DNA of 28,161 nt, from the NCBI GenBank assembly GCA_934358235.1, contig CAKRKK010000007.1, positions 1-28,161 on the forward strand, read 5' to 3'. Position numbers and translations under genes: made by a program. The notes beneath the pieces were generated by a model that saw only the letters and a list, made by a program, of their open reading frames with translations, did not search any database and was not told where the DNA came from. Source of the DNA: an uncultured Lachnospira sp. GTDB taxonomy: Bacteria; Bacillota; Clostridia; Lachnospirales; Lachnospiraceae. Each line of letters starts with the position of its first letter. Within the stretch, counting starts at the first letter, position 1. Shown here piece by piece: positions 8,431 to 15,208 of the stretch.

Positions 8431-9969
8431 ATGTCAAGTAAGCTTGGAAGTGAACCACTTGGTAAGTTTTATACGGGCAGAAAGCCTAAGAAAAGACGTG
8501 AGTGGCGTGGAATAAAAGATACCTGGTACGATTATGTAAGATGGCTGGGTTACTGGAAAACATTAATAACATTTATAGTAAAACCCAATAATATGAAGGG
8601 ATTCTTTAGATACCGCTGGATGATGAATTATCTCGCATTGCCGGATTTTATGGACAGACATACAGAGGGAATGCGTGGGTTACAGCTCCGTATGGCGCAT
8701 AATGCACTTGGCCTTATAGTAACTGATATATGCGGCATGCTAGGACAGATATTTAAAGCAGATCCTGCAATAGGTAACGATAAAGAGCTCAATAAAAAAA
8801 TAGTTCTGTTTGATGAAAATATGATGAGTACGCTTATGGGAGGATTTCCTAATCTTGTGTGGTTATCCGTAGAGGTGCCAGCAGTGTATACAAGCTCAAT
8901 GATGTCACAGACAGGAGTAAGCTATTATGTGGATGTAACACATGAGTATGGTGTGCCATCAGATGTGTGCCCGATGCCGGCAGCGGAGCTTGGAGTTGCG
9001 CTTGCAGATGATTTTCCACTCATTGGCTGTTGTGCGGTACAGTGCAATACAACCTGTGATGGAAGTCTTATGGGCAATGGTATTGAGGCAAGAAGCTTTA
9101 AGATACCGACCTTCCAGCTTGCTGTACCGATAAGACACAGACAGGAGAGTGTTCAGGAGTATGCAGCAGAGGAGGTACTTAACGCAATACACTTTATAGA
9201 GGAGCAGACAGGAGAAAAGTTTGACTGGGATGCATTCTTTAAGAGTATGGAAAGATTTAATGCAGAAACAGAGGAATTCCTGGAATGGATGGAAATATCC
9301 AAGACAGATTATCCACAGGTTATGGGTGTTACACTTGCACTTTACAGATATGGTGTATATCAGGCAGCAGGAGGAAGAAATCAGGCATTTCTTGATATGG
9401 ATAAGAAGCTCACAGCAATGGCGATGGAGGGCTATGAAAAGAAGCAGCTTGCAGCAAAGGAATATCGCCATCGTGCTATGACCTGGGGTGTTCAGGCAGC
9501 ATATTATACAGCACTTCCAATATGGCTGCTTAACTGCTGGGGTGTTGTAACCATAACAGATATGTTAAGTATGGTATCGACAGAAAAGGTTGACACACAG
9601 GATAAGCATCAGGCTATGTTAGATCTTGCATATCTTTATGAGAACATGATAATGAGAAACCGTTCTAATGGTGGCTATGAAACAGGTGTGGAGGCACTCT
9701 GGAGATTCTGTGAGATGTTCAGGATAGATATAGTTATTATGTATGTTCATATGGGCTGTAAGTCAATGTCTGGGTATCATGGCTTGTTTGAGGAAGAAGC
9801 AAGAAAGCACGGAGTTCATCTTATATGGGTAACACACAATCTGATGTGCCCGGAGGATGGCAGCAGAAGAGATATGAGAACAGAAATAAACAGATATATG
9901 AGAACGGTGTTCGCAGAAGAACCATTGGATCCTAGTCTTGAGGATTTTGATGATAAGGAATGCTGGTAA
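8431..9969 (+). CDS. 2-hydroxyacyl-CoA dehydratase family protein, larger divergent subunit
   Basis: This 512-residue partner is longer than the usual 400-480 residues of HgdA/BcrB-type subunits and is more divergent. The family is recognised from the overall pattern and from the C-terminal block IDIVIMYVHMGCKSMSGYH followed by an ITH-like strand. It has a cysteine-rich stretch in the middle: C179 (SDVCPMP), C200, C201, C205 and C209 (GCCAVQCNTTC), a likely cluster-binding region. The N-terminal 60 residues are basic and aromatic and not typical of the family. It sits 39 bases after the smaller subunit and 9 bases before the activase, so the three are almost surely co-translated and form one enzyme. 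GGAG lies 11 bases before the ATG. Confidence 0.75.
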   Translation: MSSKLGSEPLGKFYTGRKPKKRREWRGIKDTWYDYVRWLGYWKTLITFIVKPNNMKGFFRYRWMMNYLALPDFMDRHTEGMRGLQLRMAHNALGLIVTDICGMLGQIFKADPAIGNDKELNKKIVLFDENMMSTLMGGFPNLVWLSVEVPAVYTSSMMSQTGVSYYVDVTHEYGVPSDVCPMPAAELGVALADDFPLIGCCAVQCNTTCDGSLMGNGIEARSFKIPTFQLAVPIRHRQESVQEYAAEEVLNAIHFIEEQTGEKFDWDAFFKSMERFNAETEEFLEWMEISKTDYPQVMGVTLALYRYGVYQAAGGRNQAFLDMDKKLTAMAMEGYEKKQLAAKEYRHRAMTWGVQAAYYTALPIWLLNCWGVVTITDMLSMVSTEKVDTQDKHQAMLDLAYLYENMIMRNRSNGGYETGVEALWRFCEMFRIDIVIMYVHMGCKSMSGYHGLFEEEARKHGVHLIWVTHNLMCPEDGSRRDMRTEINRYMRTVFAEEPLDPSLEDFDDKECW

Positions 9970-9978
9970 GGAGGATAT

Positions 9979-10776
9979 ATGAGTAAGTTTTATGGTGGCT
10001 GTGATGCAGGAAGCACCTATACAAAGTGTGTCATATTAGATGAGAATGGGAAAATGGCTGCGGCTGTTACCAAAAAGAGCAGGATAAATCCAGTACTTAG
10101 TGCTAAAGAAGCACTTGCTGCGGCGGTAAGCCAGGTTGATGGAATCAATAGTGCAGAAGAGCTGGAATATCTTGTAGGAACAGGATATGGACGTAACAAG
10201 GTTCCATTTGCACAGGAGAATATATCAGAGATAAGCTGTCATGCCATGGGAGTACATATAACAGATCCTTCTGTTAAGGCAATTATAGATATAGGTGGAC
10301 AGGATGTTAAGGGTATAGCAATAGATACGGATGGAACAGTACTTAATTTCGCTATGAACGATAAGTGCGCGGCAGGCACAGGAAGATTCTTTGAGTCCAT
10401 GGCAAGGGCTTTTGAAATGAGTCTTGACGAATTCTCAAGACTATCGTTGTCGGCAAAGAATGTTATTCCAATAACTGCCCAATGCGCGGTATTCGCAGAA
10501 AGTGAAGTTATATCACTTGTAGGTGAGGGAAAGCCTATGGATGAGATAGCAGCAGGTATAGAATTATCTGTTGCAAAGCGATGCTTTGTTATGGCAAAGA
10601 AAGCAGGCGTTGTTGATTCTGTTACACTTACGGGAGGCTGTGCTAAGAACGAAGGTCTTAAGCAGGCTATTGAGAAGGTGCTTAAGGTAAAGGTAGTAGA
10701 GCTTGCAGTAGATCCACAGCTTATGGGAGCACTTGGAGCTGCTGAATATGCAAGAATACATTCGCTTAAGGCCTGA
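9979..10776 (+). CDS. ATP-dependent activase of the dehydratase family (BadF/HgdC type)
   Basis: This 265-residue ASKHA ATPase is the length of HgdC/CompA. It has the phosphate-binding loop GGCDAGSTYTK (6-16), the IDIGGQDVKG motif (104-112) and TLTGGCAKN near 217-223. C130 (NDKCAAGTG) and C169 (TAQCAVFAESE) are the two cysteines that in HgdC bridge a single [4Fe-4S] cluster between the monomers of a homodimer. The family uses ATP hydrolysis to push one low-potential electron into the partner enzyme. A perfect AAGGAGG overlaps the stop of the preceding gene, giving tight coupling. Its natural partners are the two subunits directly upstream. Confidence 0.93.
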   Translation: MSKFYGGCDAGSTYTKCVILDENGKMAAAVTKKSRINPVLSAKEALAAAVSQVDGINSAEELEYLVGTGYGRNKVPFAQENISEISCHAMGVHITDPSVKAIIDIGGQDVKGIAIDTDGTVLNFAMNDKCAAGTGRFFESMARAFEMSLDEFSRLSLSAKNVIPITAQCAVFAESEVISLVGEGKPMDEIAAGIELSVAKRCFVMAKKAGVVDSVTLTGGCAKNEGLKQAIEKVLKVKVVELAVDPQLMGALGAAEYARIHSLKA

Positions 10777-10839
10777 TATGGATACACAATATCAGATAAT
10801 AAGCTCACATAAACAATAAAAGAAAGAGAGTAATTAACA

Positions 10840-11013
10840 GTGATTATACTAAAAATAATTGGAATAGCAGCTATTGTATTAATAGTATTATTTCTGCTTT
10901 CTCTTATTATATATTTCTTTAATCTTGACATGAAGTTTGCTGCCAGTCTGATAAAGCCGTTGACTGCGTATTATAACTGGTCAAGGGACAGACGCAATAA
11001 AAGAAAGCAATAG
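10840..11013 (+). CDS. 57-residue single-span membrane protein
   Basis: A small gene starting with GTG at 10840 encodes about 25 strongly hydrophobic residues (IILKIIGIAAIVLIVLFLLS and onwards), then a short amphipathic stretch (DMKFAASLIKPLTAYYNW) and a very basic C-terminus (SRDRRNKRKQ). The positive-inside rule puts the C-terminus in the cytoplasm. AGAGAG lies about 10 bases before the start. It lies between the activase (63 bases upstream) and the acetyl-CoA-synthase-like gene (23 bases downstream), on the same strand, so it belongs to the run. It may tether the soluble complex to the membrane; this is inference. The family is unknown to me. Confidence 0.7.
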   Translation: MIILKIIGIAAIVLIVLFLLSLIIYFFNLDMKFAASLIKPLTAYYNWSRDRRNKRKQ

Positions 11014-11036
11014 CAGGTGACAGAGGAACCGGATAT

Positions 11037-11792
11037 ATGAAGGATAAGCTGACAGATAACAATATAAATATATATGATGAAGAGATTGCTGCTATAAAAG
11101 AGTATATCAGGCAGTACGGACAGGAAGGCATAAAACAACTGCCCACAGATAAGCATTGGGAGGTTACCAGTAAGGAAAGCCTTGTGTTAAGAAATGAAAT
11201 GGCATATGAGCTTGGTGGGAAAACACTTCCTGCTGTTGGCCTTACGGCGTGTACAACTACGAAGGGGTGTGTTGACAAGGATGGAATATATCTTATCGGC
11301 TCAGATCTTCCTGATATATCAAAGGACACAGCTTATGCAAGAATTACATTTATAAGGCTTAAGGAGTGTGTGGCAGCTAGCAGCCCGCAGGAGCTCTATG
11401 GCATATTAAGAGCAGTAGATTATGTAAGATATCATAACTATCCTAAGGGGTATATGACAAGAATATCAGCCATTAAAGAAAGAGAGCCGGTCAGAGTGGC
11501 TAAAGAAGCATTAGCAGAGGGCATGACCTTTTCACATATTGGTTCAGAGCTGATAAGGGCATATAAGCAGCGTAAAGAAGTAGCTGCGGTACAGATATAT
11601 TTTATTACAGATGAGAATGCTGATTATGAGAAGCTAAAAAGCAGGGCAGAAAGAATAGAACAGATAACAGATTCCCTGAATCATATATTTAATGGTCTTA
11701 TTATGGATTGCTCAACCTGTGGCAGCAGGGAATTGTGTGATGAAATAGATGGTTTAAGACAACTGCATCATAATATGGCAGAAACAGAATAA
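11037..11792 (+). CDS. Stand-alone acetyl-CoA synthase (CdhC/AcsB) middle-domain-like protein
   Basis: The 251 residues follow the order of the region before the A-cluster in acetyl-CoA synthase/CdhC: ELGGKTLPAVGLT (58-70; family ELGGP.. pattern), GIYLIGSDLPDI (83-94; family VIGPDIDEI), PVRVAKEALAEGMTFSHIG (151-169; family IWIRISKKAxxKGLKLKHIG) and VAAVQIYFITDENADYEKL (182-200; family VDKVQVTFITDPDEVEKL). Acetyl-CoA synthase then has CxxCQSFAPxHxC, which starts the A-cluster. Here the protein reads C225-x2-C228-x5-C234 and ends 17 residues later, so most A-cluster ligands and the whole C-terminal domain are missing. It therefore cannot be a normal acetyl-CoA synthase. It is the last gene of the run that opens with a CooC-type ATPase. 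AGAGGA lies about 9 bases before the ATG. Function unknown. Confidence 0.75.
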   Translation: MKDKLTDNNINIYDEEIAAIKEYIRQYGQEGIKQLPTDKHWEVTSKESLVLRNEMAYELGGKTLPAVGLTACTTTKGCVDKDGIYLIGSDLPDISKDTAYARITFIRLKECVAASSPQELYGILRAVDYVRYHNYPKGYMTRISAIKEREPVRVAKEALAEGMTFSHIGSELIRAYKQRKEVAAVQIYFITDENADYEKLKSRAERIEQITDSLNHIFNGLIMDCSTCGSRELCDEIDGLRQLHHNMAETE

Positions 11793-11797
11793 TAATA

Positions 11798-11838
11798 GGG
11801 CAGCACTAACAAGGAAGGTTAATGCTGCCTGTTTTTTT
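11798..11838 (+). terminator. Strong intrinsic terminator of the six-gene run
   Basis: A 13-bp stem with one wobble/mismatch (GGGCAGCACTAAC at 11798-11810 with GTTAATGCTGCCT at 11818-11830) and a 7-base loop is followed by T7 at 11832-11838. It marks the end of the plus-strand transcription unit. It also overlaps the 3' end of the convergent minus-strand gene. Confidence 0.9.
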
Positions 11839-13500
11839 GCTTTTCTGCTTGTTCTTATACATTAGTGAGTCAACTGCCTTAAAACAGTTATCGATACCGC
11901 TTTCATCGATTGCTCCATAGCCTGTTGCAACAGAATAAGGATAATTAGTTGTCAGTGCTATATTGCTGACGGCAGCATGGAAGTGTTCAAGGCACTTATT
12001 AATGGTTTCTAAGTCAGTATTATGTGCAATGACACAGAATTCATCGCCGCCGATACGGTAACAGGTGCCGATGTGTTTAAAGTTATCGTTAATAAGTCTG
12101 GCAGTATTGATGATTGCCTCATCTCCGAAGCGGTGACCAAAGTTGTCATTAACGTGTTTTAGGTTATTGAGGTCTGCAATCAGTATATAGCGCTTGTAAT
12201 CAGTATGCCTGCGTTCTTCCTCCATAGCAAGTTCAAAGGCGGAGCGGTTATTTACCATAGTCATGGTATCAGTAAAAGCAAGCTCCTTATATATATTATT
12301 GCGTGTACTCTGGATAAAGCTATCCTTGATGACACAGAATATAGAAATTATGAAATATAAAAGTAATAACATAATTCCGTATACTGAAAATTCTATGCGG
12401 GTGTAGGCTGTTTTATCATAGTAATATCGTACAATATCCAGCGTGAGGAAGAAAAGCATAACAATAAAGGAAATAAATACATCCAGTTCCTTTGCTGTAA
12501 TATGTTTACGGTTTCGTATAAAAGTTACAACTACAGATAATATTATGGCAATTATCTCTATATGCACAATCCACAGTACATTTGATATAAACAGTATCCT
12601 GCATAGCTGTAGAAGGAATGTGGAAGCCAGCACTATGATGTCTATGCAGTACATTATATGCATAGACCTTTCCTGTCTGAAATATTCAAATGTAAGTAAA
12701 AAACCTGTAATTACGATAGGAAACATAAAGTAACAGCAATATCCGATATAAGAGCGAATCGTACCCAGGTTAAAAAATATCTGTAAAGCTGTTGAAATAC
12801 ATAAAAGCCATACTCCGGCAAGAAGGGATATTAAACCAAGCCAGCGTAAGCGTCTGTTTAGTTCAGCATTTATAAAAAATGAAGCTATTATAATGATAAT
12901 GCCAGTTATGGTAGCCAGACAGCCTATAATCAGATGAAAGGCATGTCCAGAAAGTATATTGTATATAAGGGCACTTTTACTGCCGCTAGTTATTGTCATT
13001 ATATTTTTTATATCAAGTTTTGAATGTATATCAAGCCGTAAGTTAAAGTCATCTTCCGGAACCTGTATAAAGTACCAGTGTGATGGTCTTGCAAATCCCA
13101 GACTATCTACGATATCTGGTTCGCTTAAAACCTTGGAATCATTAATGTATACATCAACTGCAGCATTGTATGCATAAAAGGAAATATAATTTCCATAAAG
13201 CTCGTTACGGTTTATATGTCTGGTTATTGTAAGGAAATTCGTCTTTTTAGATGTTTTAGCTGGAAGACTTGTTTCAACTGTCTCATCATTATAGCTTATA
13301 TAGTATCCATCAGATATATCGTGGACTTCTTCATTGTTAAGGCATAATCCGCGGACGCTTGTTTTATTAAATATAATAATTCCAAGTAATAGGAATACAG
13401 CAATAATAAAATACATACTGATATTGACAGCAGAGGTTTTAGTATTTATATTAGACTTGTTAATAAGATGATTACCATTGTCTGTGGATGTTTTCCGCAC
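11806..13500 (-). CDS. Membrane diguanylate cyclase with extracytoplasmic sensor
   Basis: In this 564-residue protein an N-terminal hydrophobic segment (about 29-47) is followed by an extracytoplasmic beta-rich region (about 50-180). Seven or so membrane spans follow (about 183-395), a layout like 7TMR-DISM receptors. The C-terminal GGDEF domain has LIADLNNLKHVNDNFGHRFGD and an intact GGDEF at 484-488. No inhibitory RxxD site precedes it. It should make cyclic di-GMP in response to an external signal; the neighbouring pectinase genes suggest, but do not prove, a plant-sugar cue. The start is GTG (CAC on the plus strand at 13498-13500) with AAGGA 12 bases upstream. It is divergent from the GH28 gene across a 320-base region with inverted repeats. 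Confidence 0.88.
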   Translation of the reverse strand: MRKTSTDNGNHLINKSNINTKTSAVNISMYFIIAVFLLLGIIIFNKTSVRGLCLNNEEVHDISDGYYISYNDETVETSLPAKTSKKTNFLTITRHINRNELYGNYISFYAYNAAVDVYINDSKVLSEPDIVDSLGFARPSHWYFIQVPEDDFNLRLDIHSKLDIKNIMTITSGSKSALIYNILSGHAFHLIIGCLATITGIIIIIASFFINAELNRRLRWLGLISLLAGVWLLCISTALQIFFNLGTIRSYIGYCCYFMFPIVITGFLLTFEYFRQERSMHIMYCIDIIVLASTFLLQLCRILFISNVLWIVHIEIIAIILSVVVTFIRNRKHITAKELDVFISFIVMLFFLTLDIVRYYYDKTAYTRIEFSVYGIMLLLLYFIISIFCVIKDSFIQSTRNNIYKELAFTDTMTMVNNRSAFELAMEEERRHTDYKRYILIADLNNLKHVNDNFGHRFGDEAIINTARLINDNFKHIGTCYRIGGDEFCVIAHNTDLETINKCLEHFHAAVSNIALTTNYPYSVATGYGAIDESGIDNCFKAVDSLMYKNKQKSKKTGSINLPC

Positions 13501-13589
13501 GATTTTAATATATCCTTTCTATGTACTAGCTTATTAATTATAGGTTCTGCTTATGTAAAAAGCAGATGAATTCTGCTTGTATAAGCATA

Positions 13590-13605
13590 TACCAACCTCT
13601 TGGTA
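13590..13605. promoter_or_regulatory. Inverted repeat TACCAA-N4-TTGGTA
   Basis: Perfect 6-bp arms at 13590-13595 and 13600-13605 lie about 90 bases upstream of the diguanylate cyclase start. It is compatible with a dimeric regulator site; no cognate regulator is in the window. Confidence 0.4.
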
Positions 13606-13634
13606 ACAATGTAATATTCTGGTGCTGATAAAAC

Positions 13635-13661
13635 AATAAGTACTAATAAATAGTACTTATT
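13635..13661. promoter_or_regulatory. Perfect 10-bp inverted repeat, candidate operator
   Basis: AATAAGTACT at 13635-13644 and AGTACTTATT at 13652-13661 are exact reverse complements separated by 7 bases. There is no U-run, so it is not a terminator. It lies centrally between two divergent genes, the usual place for an operator controlling one or both. Confidence 0.5.
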
Positions 13662-13820
13662 ACCTATATACAGCAGCTGATATTGTAGCACACTAAAGCA
13701 GCAGTATTCAAGAGGTAATATAAAGTTTTATATATCATTTAAGAAAGTACAGGATGTCAGGAAAATGTCACATATAGGACAGGTAAATTAGTTATTATAA
13801 TAAAATAAGGAGATGCTGAT

Positions 13821-15131
13821 ATGTATAGAGAAGATTATAATGTTATTATTCCAGAGTTTAATAAGACAGAGGTTTCAATAGAAAAGCTTGGTGCGGTAAG
13901 TGGAAGGCTCGACGTTGAAACAGGACACAGCAATGCTGTGATTATTAATAATGCTATAAAGACCTTATCCATGGAGGGAGGCGGAACAGTAGTTATTCCT
14001 GCCGGAATATGGGCTTGTGCACCTATAAGAATATTATCAGGTATAAACTTAAGACTTGAAAGTCAGGCAATGCTTAAGTTTATTAAGTCAAAGGAGGATT
14101 ATCCTTTAATTATCACTAATTATGAGGGACAGCAGTGTATACGTGCAGTATCTCCAATTACAGCAGAAAATGCAGAGAATATAGCAATCACAGGAGAAGG
14201 AATAATAGATGGAAGTGGCGATGAATGGCGTCCTGTTAAGAAGTTCAAGGTAACTGACAAGCAGTGGGAGGAGCTTTTAAAGAAGAGTGATAATGTGTTT
14301 GCAACAAAGGAAACACAGGTATGGATGCCTTCTGAATCAAGCCTTAAGGGTAATGAAAAGAATATACAAAGTGATAAAGAGGACGCACTAAGTGAAGTAG
14401 CAGATTATTATGATTTTTACAGACCAGTTATGGTCAGCTTAAGATATTGCAGAAATATTCTGCTAAAGGGCGTGACATTTATGAATTCCCCAGCGTGGAA
14501 TATACATCCATTCTTCTGTAAGAGTCTGACAGTTGATAGTGTTAATGTCCGTAATCCATATTATGCGCAGAATGGTGATGGAATTGATGTGGAATCCTGC
14601 ACAGATGTACATATTCATCATAGTGTTTTTGAAACAGGTGATGATGCCATATGTATTAAGTCAGGAAAAAATGCTGTTGCAAGAACGATAGAGGGACCAT
14701 GCAGCAATATATATATACATGACTGTGTTGTTAATGAAGGACATGGAGGCTTCGTTATTGGAAGCGAAATGTCAAGAGATGTTAAGGATATACTTGTAGA
14801 AAATTGTACATTTACAGGAACAGATGTAGGTGTTAGAATTAAGAGCGCGTTAGGACGTGGCGGTGTAGTACAGAATATAACTATACGTGATATTAATATG
14901 ATAAATATAAAGGGTGAGGGCATTATACTTACAATGTCATATGTTCTTAATCTTCTTAACCGTAACGAAACAATAGCTATGGATAATGAAGAGGATGTGC
15001 CTTACTTTAAGGATATTAATATGGATAATATTACCTGTATAGGCTGCAGGGAATTCGTGAAAATAGATCCATTACAGGATCGTCCTGACACAATAACAGA
15101 TGTAGTGGTTAATGGTAAGAAATATTGCTGA
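13821..15131 (+). CDS. GH28 family pectinase (cytoplasmic exo-polygalacturonase-like)
   Basis: This 436-residue right-handed beta-helix enzyme has all GH28 active-site blocks: NGDGID (251-256, supplying D253), GDDAICIKSG (273-282, D274 and D275), GHGGFVIGSE (307-316, H308) and RIKS (339-342). In the first block G replaces the usual T of NTD. The N-terminal part has the GGTVVIPAG turn common to the superfamily. No signal peptide is seen, so it should hydrolyse imported galacturonide or rhamnogalacturonide oligomers inside the cell. Galacturonidase, rhamnogalacturonan hydrolase and xylogalacturonan specificity cannot be told apart here. Start: AAGGAG 8 bases before the ATG. Its downstream neighbour is a MATE exporter; the secreted PL9 lyase nearby could supply its substrate. 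Confidence 0.9.
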   Translation: MYREDYNVIIPEFNKTEVSIEKLGAVSGRLDVETGHSNAVIINNAIKTLSMEGGGTVVIPAGIWACAPIRILSGINLRLESQAMLKFIKSKEDYPLIITNYEGQQCIRAVSPITAENAENIAITGEGIIDGSGDEWRPVKKFKVTDKQWEELLKKSDNVFATKETQVWMPSESSLKGNEKNIQSDKEDALSEVADYYDFYRPVMVSLRYCRNILLKGVTFMNSPAWNIHPFFCKSLTVDSVNVRNPYYAQNGDGIDVESCTDVHIHHSVFETGDDAICIKSGKNAVARTIEGPCSNIYIHDCVVNEGHGGFVIGSEMSRDVKDILVENCTFTGTDVGVRIKSALGRGGVVQNITIRDINMINIKGEGIILTMSYVLNLLNRNETIAMDNEEDVPYFKDINMDNITCIGCREFVKIDPLQDRPDTITDVVVNGKKYC

Positions 15132-15208
15132 TATATTGATTAAAGTATAAATGAATGCTGGCCGCATAATCTGTTTTACAATGGATGGAAAGAAGGAATA
15201 TTAGTGCA

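Larger units (their letters stand above)
13501..13820. other. 320-base divergent control region
   Basis: No gene is seen here. It separates the minus-strand diguanylate cyclase from the plus-strand GH28 gene. It holds at least three inverted repeats: 13549-13586 (outer arms GCTTAT/ATAAGC and inner arms AAGCAG/CTGCTT around a 7-base loop), 13590-13605 and 13635-13661. AAGGAG at about 13808 is the GH28 ribosome-binding site. Promoters for both genes must be here, but no hexamer pair is convincing. Confidence 0.6.

Noticed and set aside
8959..9471. Open 170-residue frame on the minus strand inside the larger dehydratase subunit gene
   Set aside because: It is fully antisense to a conserved gene, Cys- and Leu-rich without family features; a shadow.
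10239..10931. Open 230-residue frame on the minus strand opposite the activase gene
   Set aside because: It lies over a highly conserved plus-strand gene, its composition (Ser/Thr/Ile-rich, no motif) is that of an antisense shadow, and it lacks a ribosome-binding site.
6365..11792. Reading the CooC/acetyl-CoA-synthase-like genes as evidence for a working Wood-Ljungdahl pathway
   Set aside because: No CO dehydrogenase, corrinoid protein or methyltransferase gene is present, and the acetyl-CoA-synthase-like protein lacks most A-cluster ligands.
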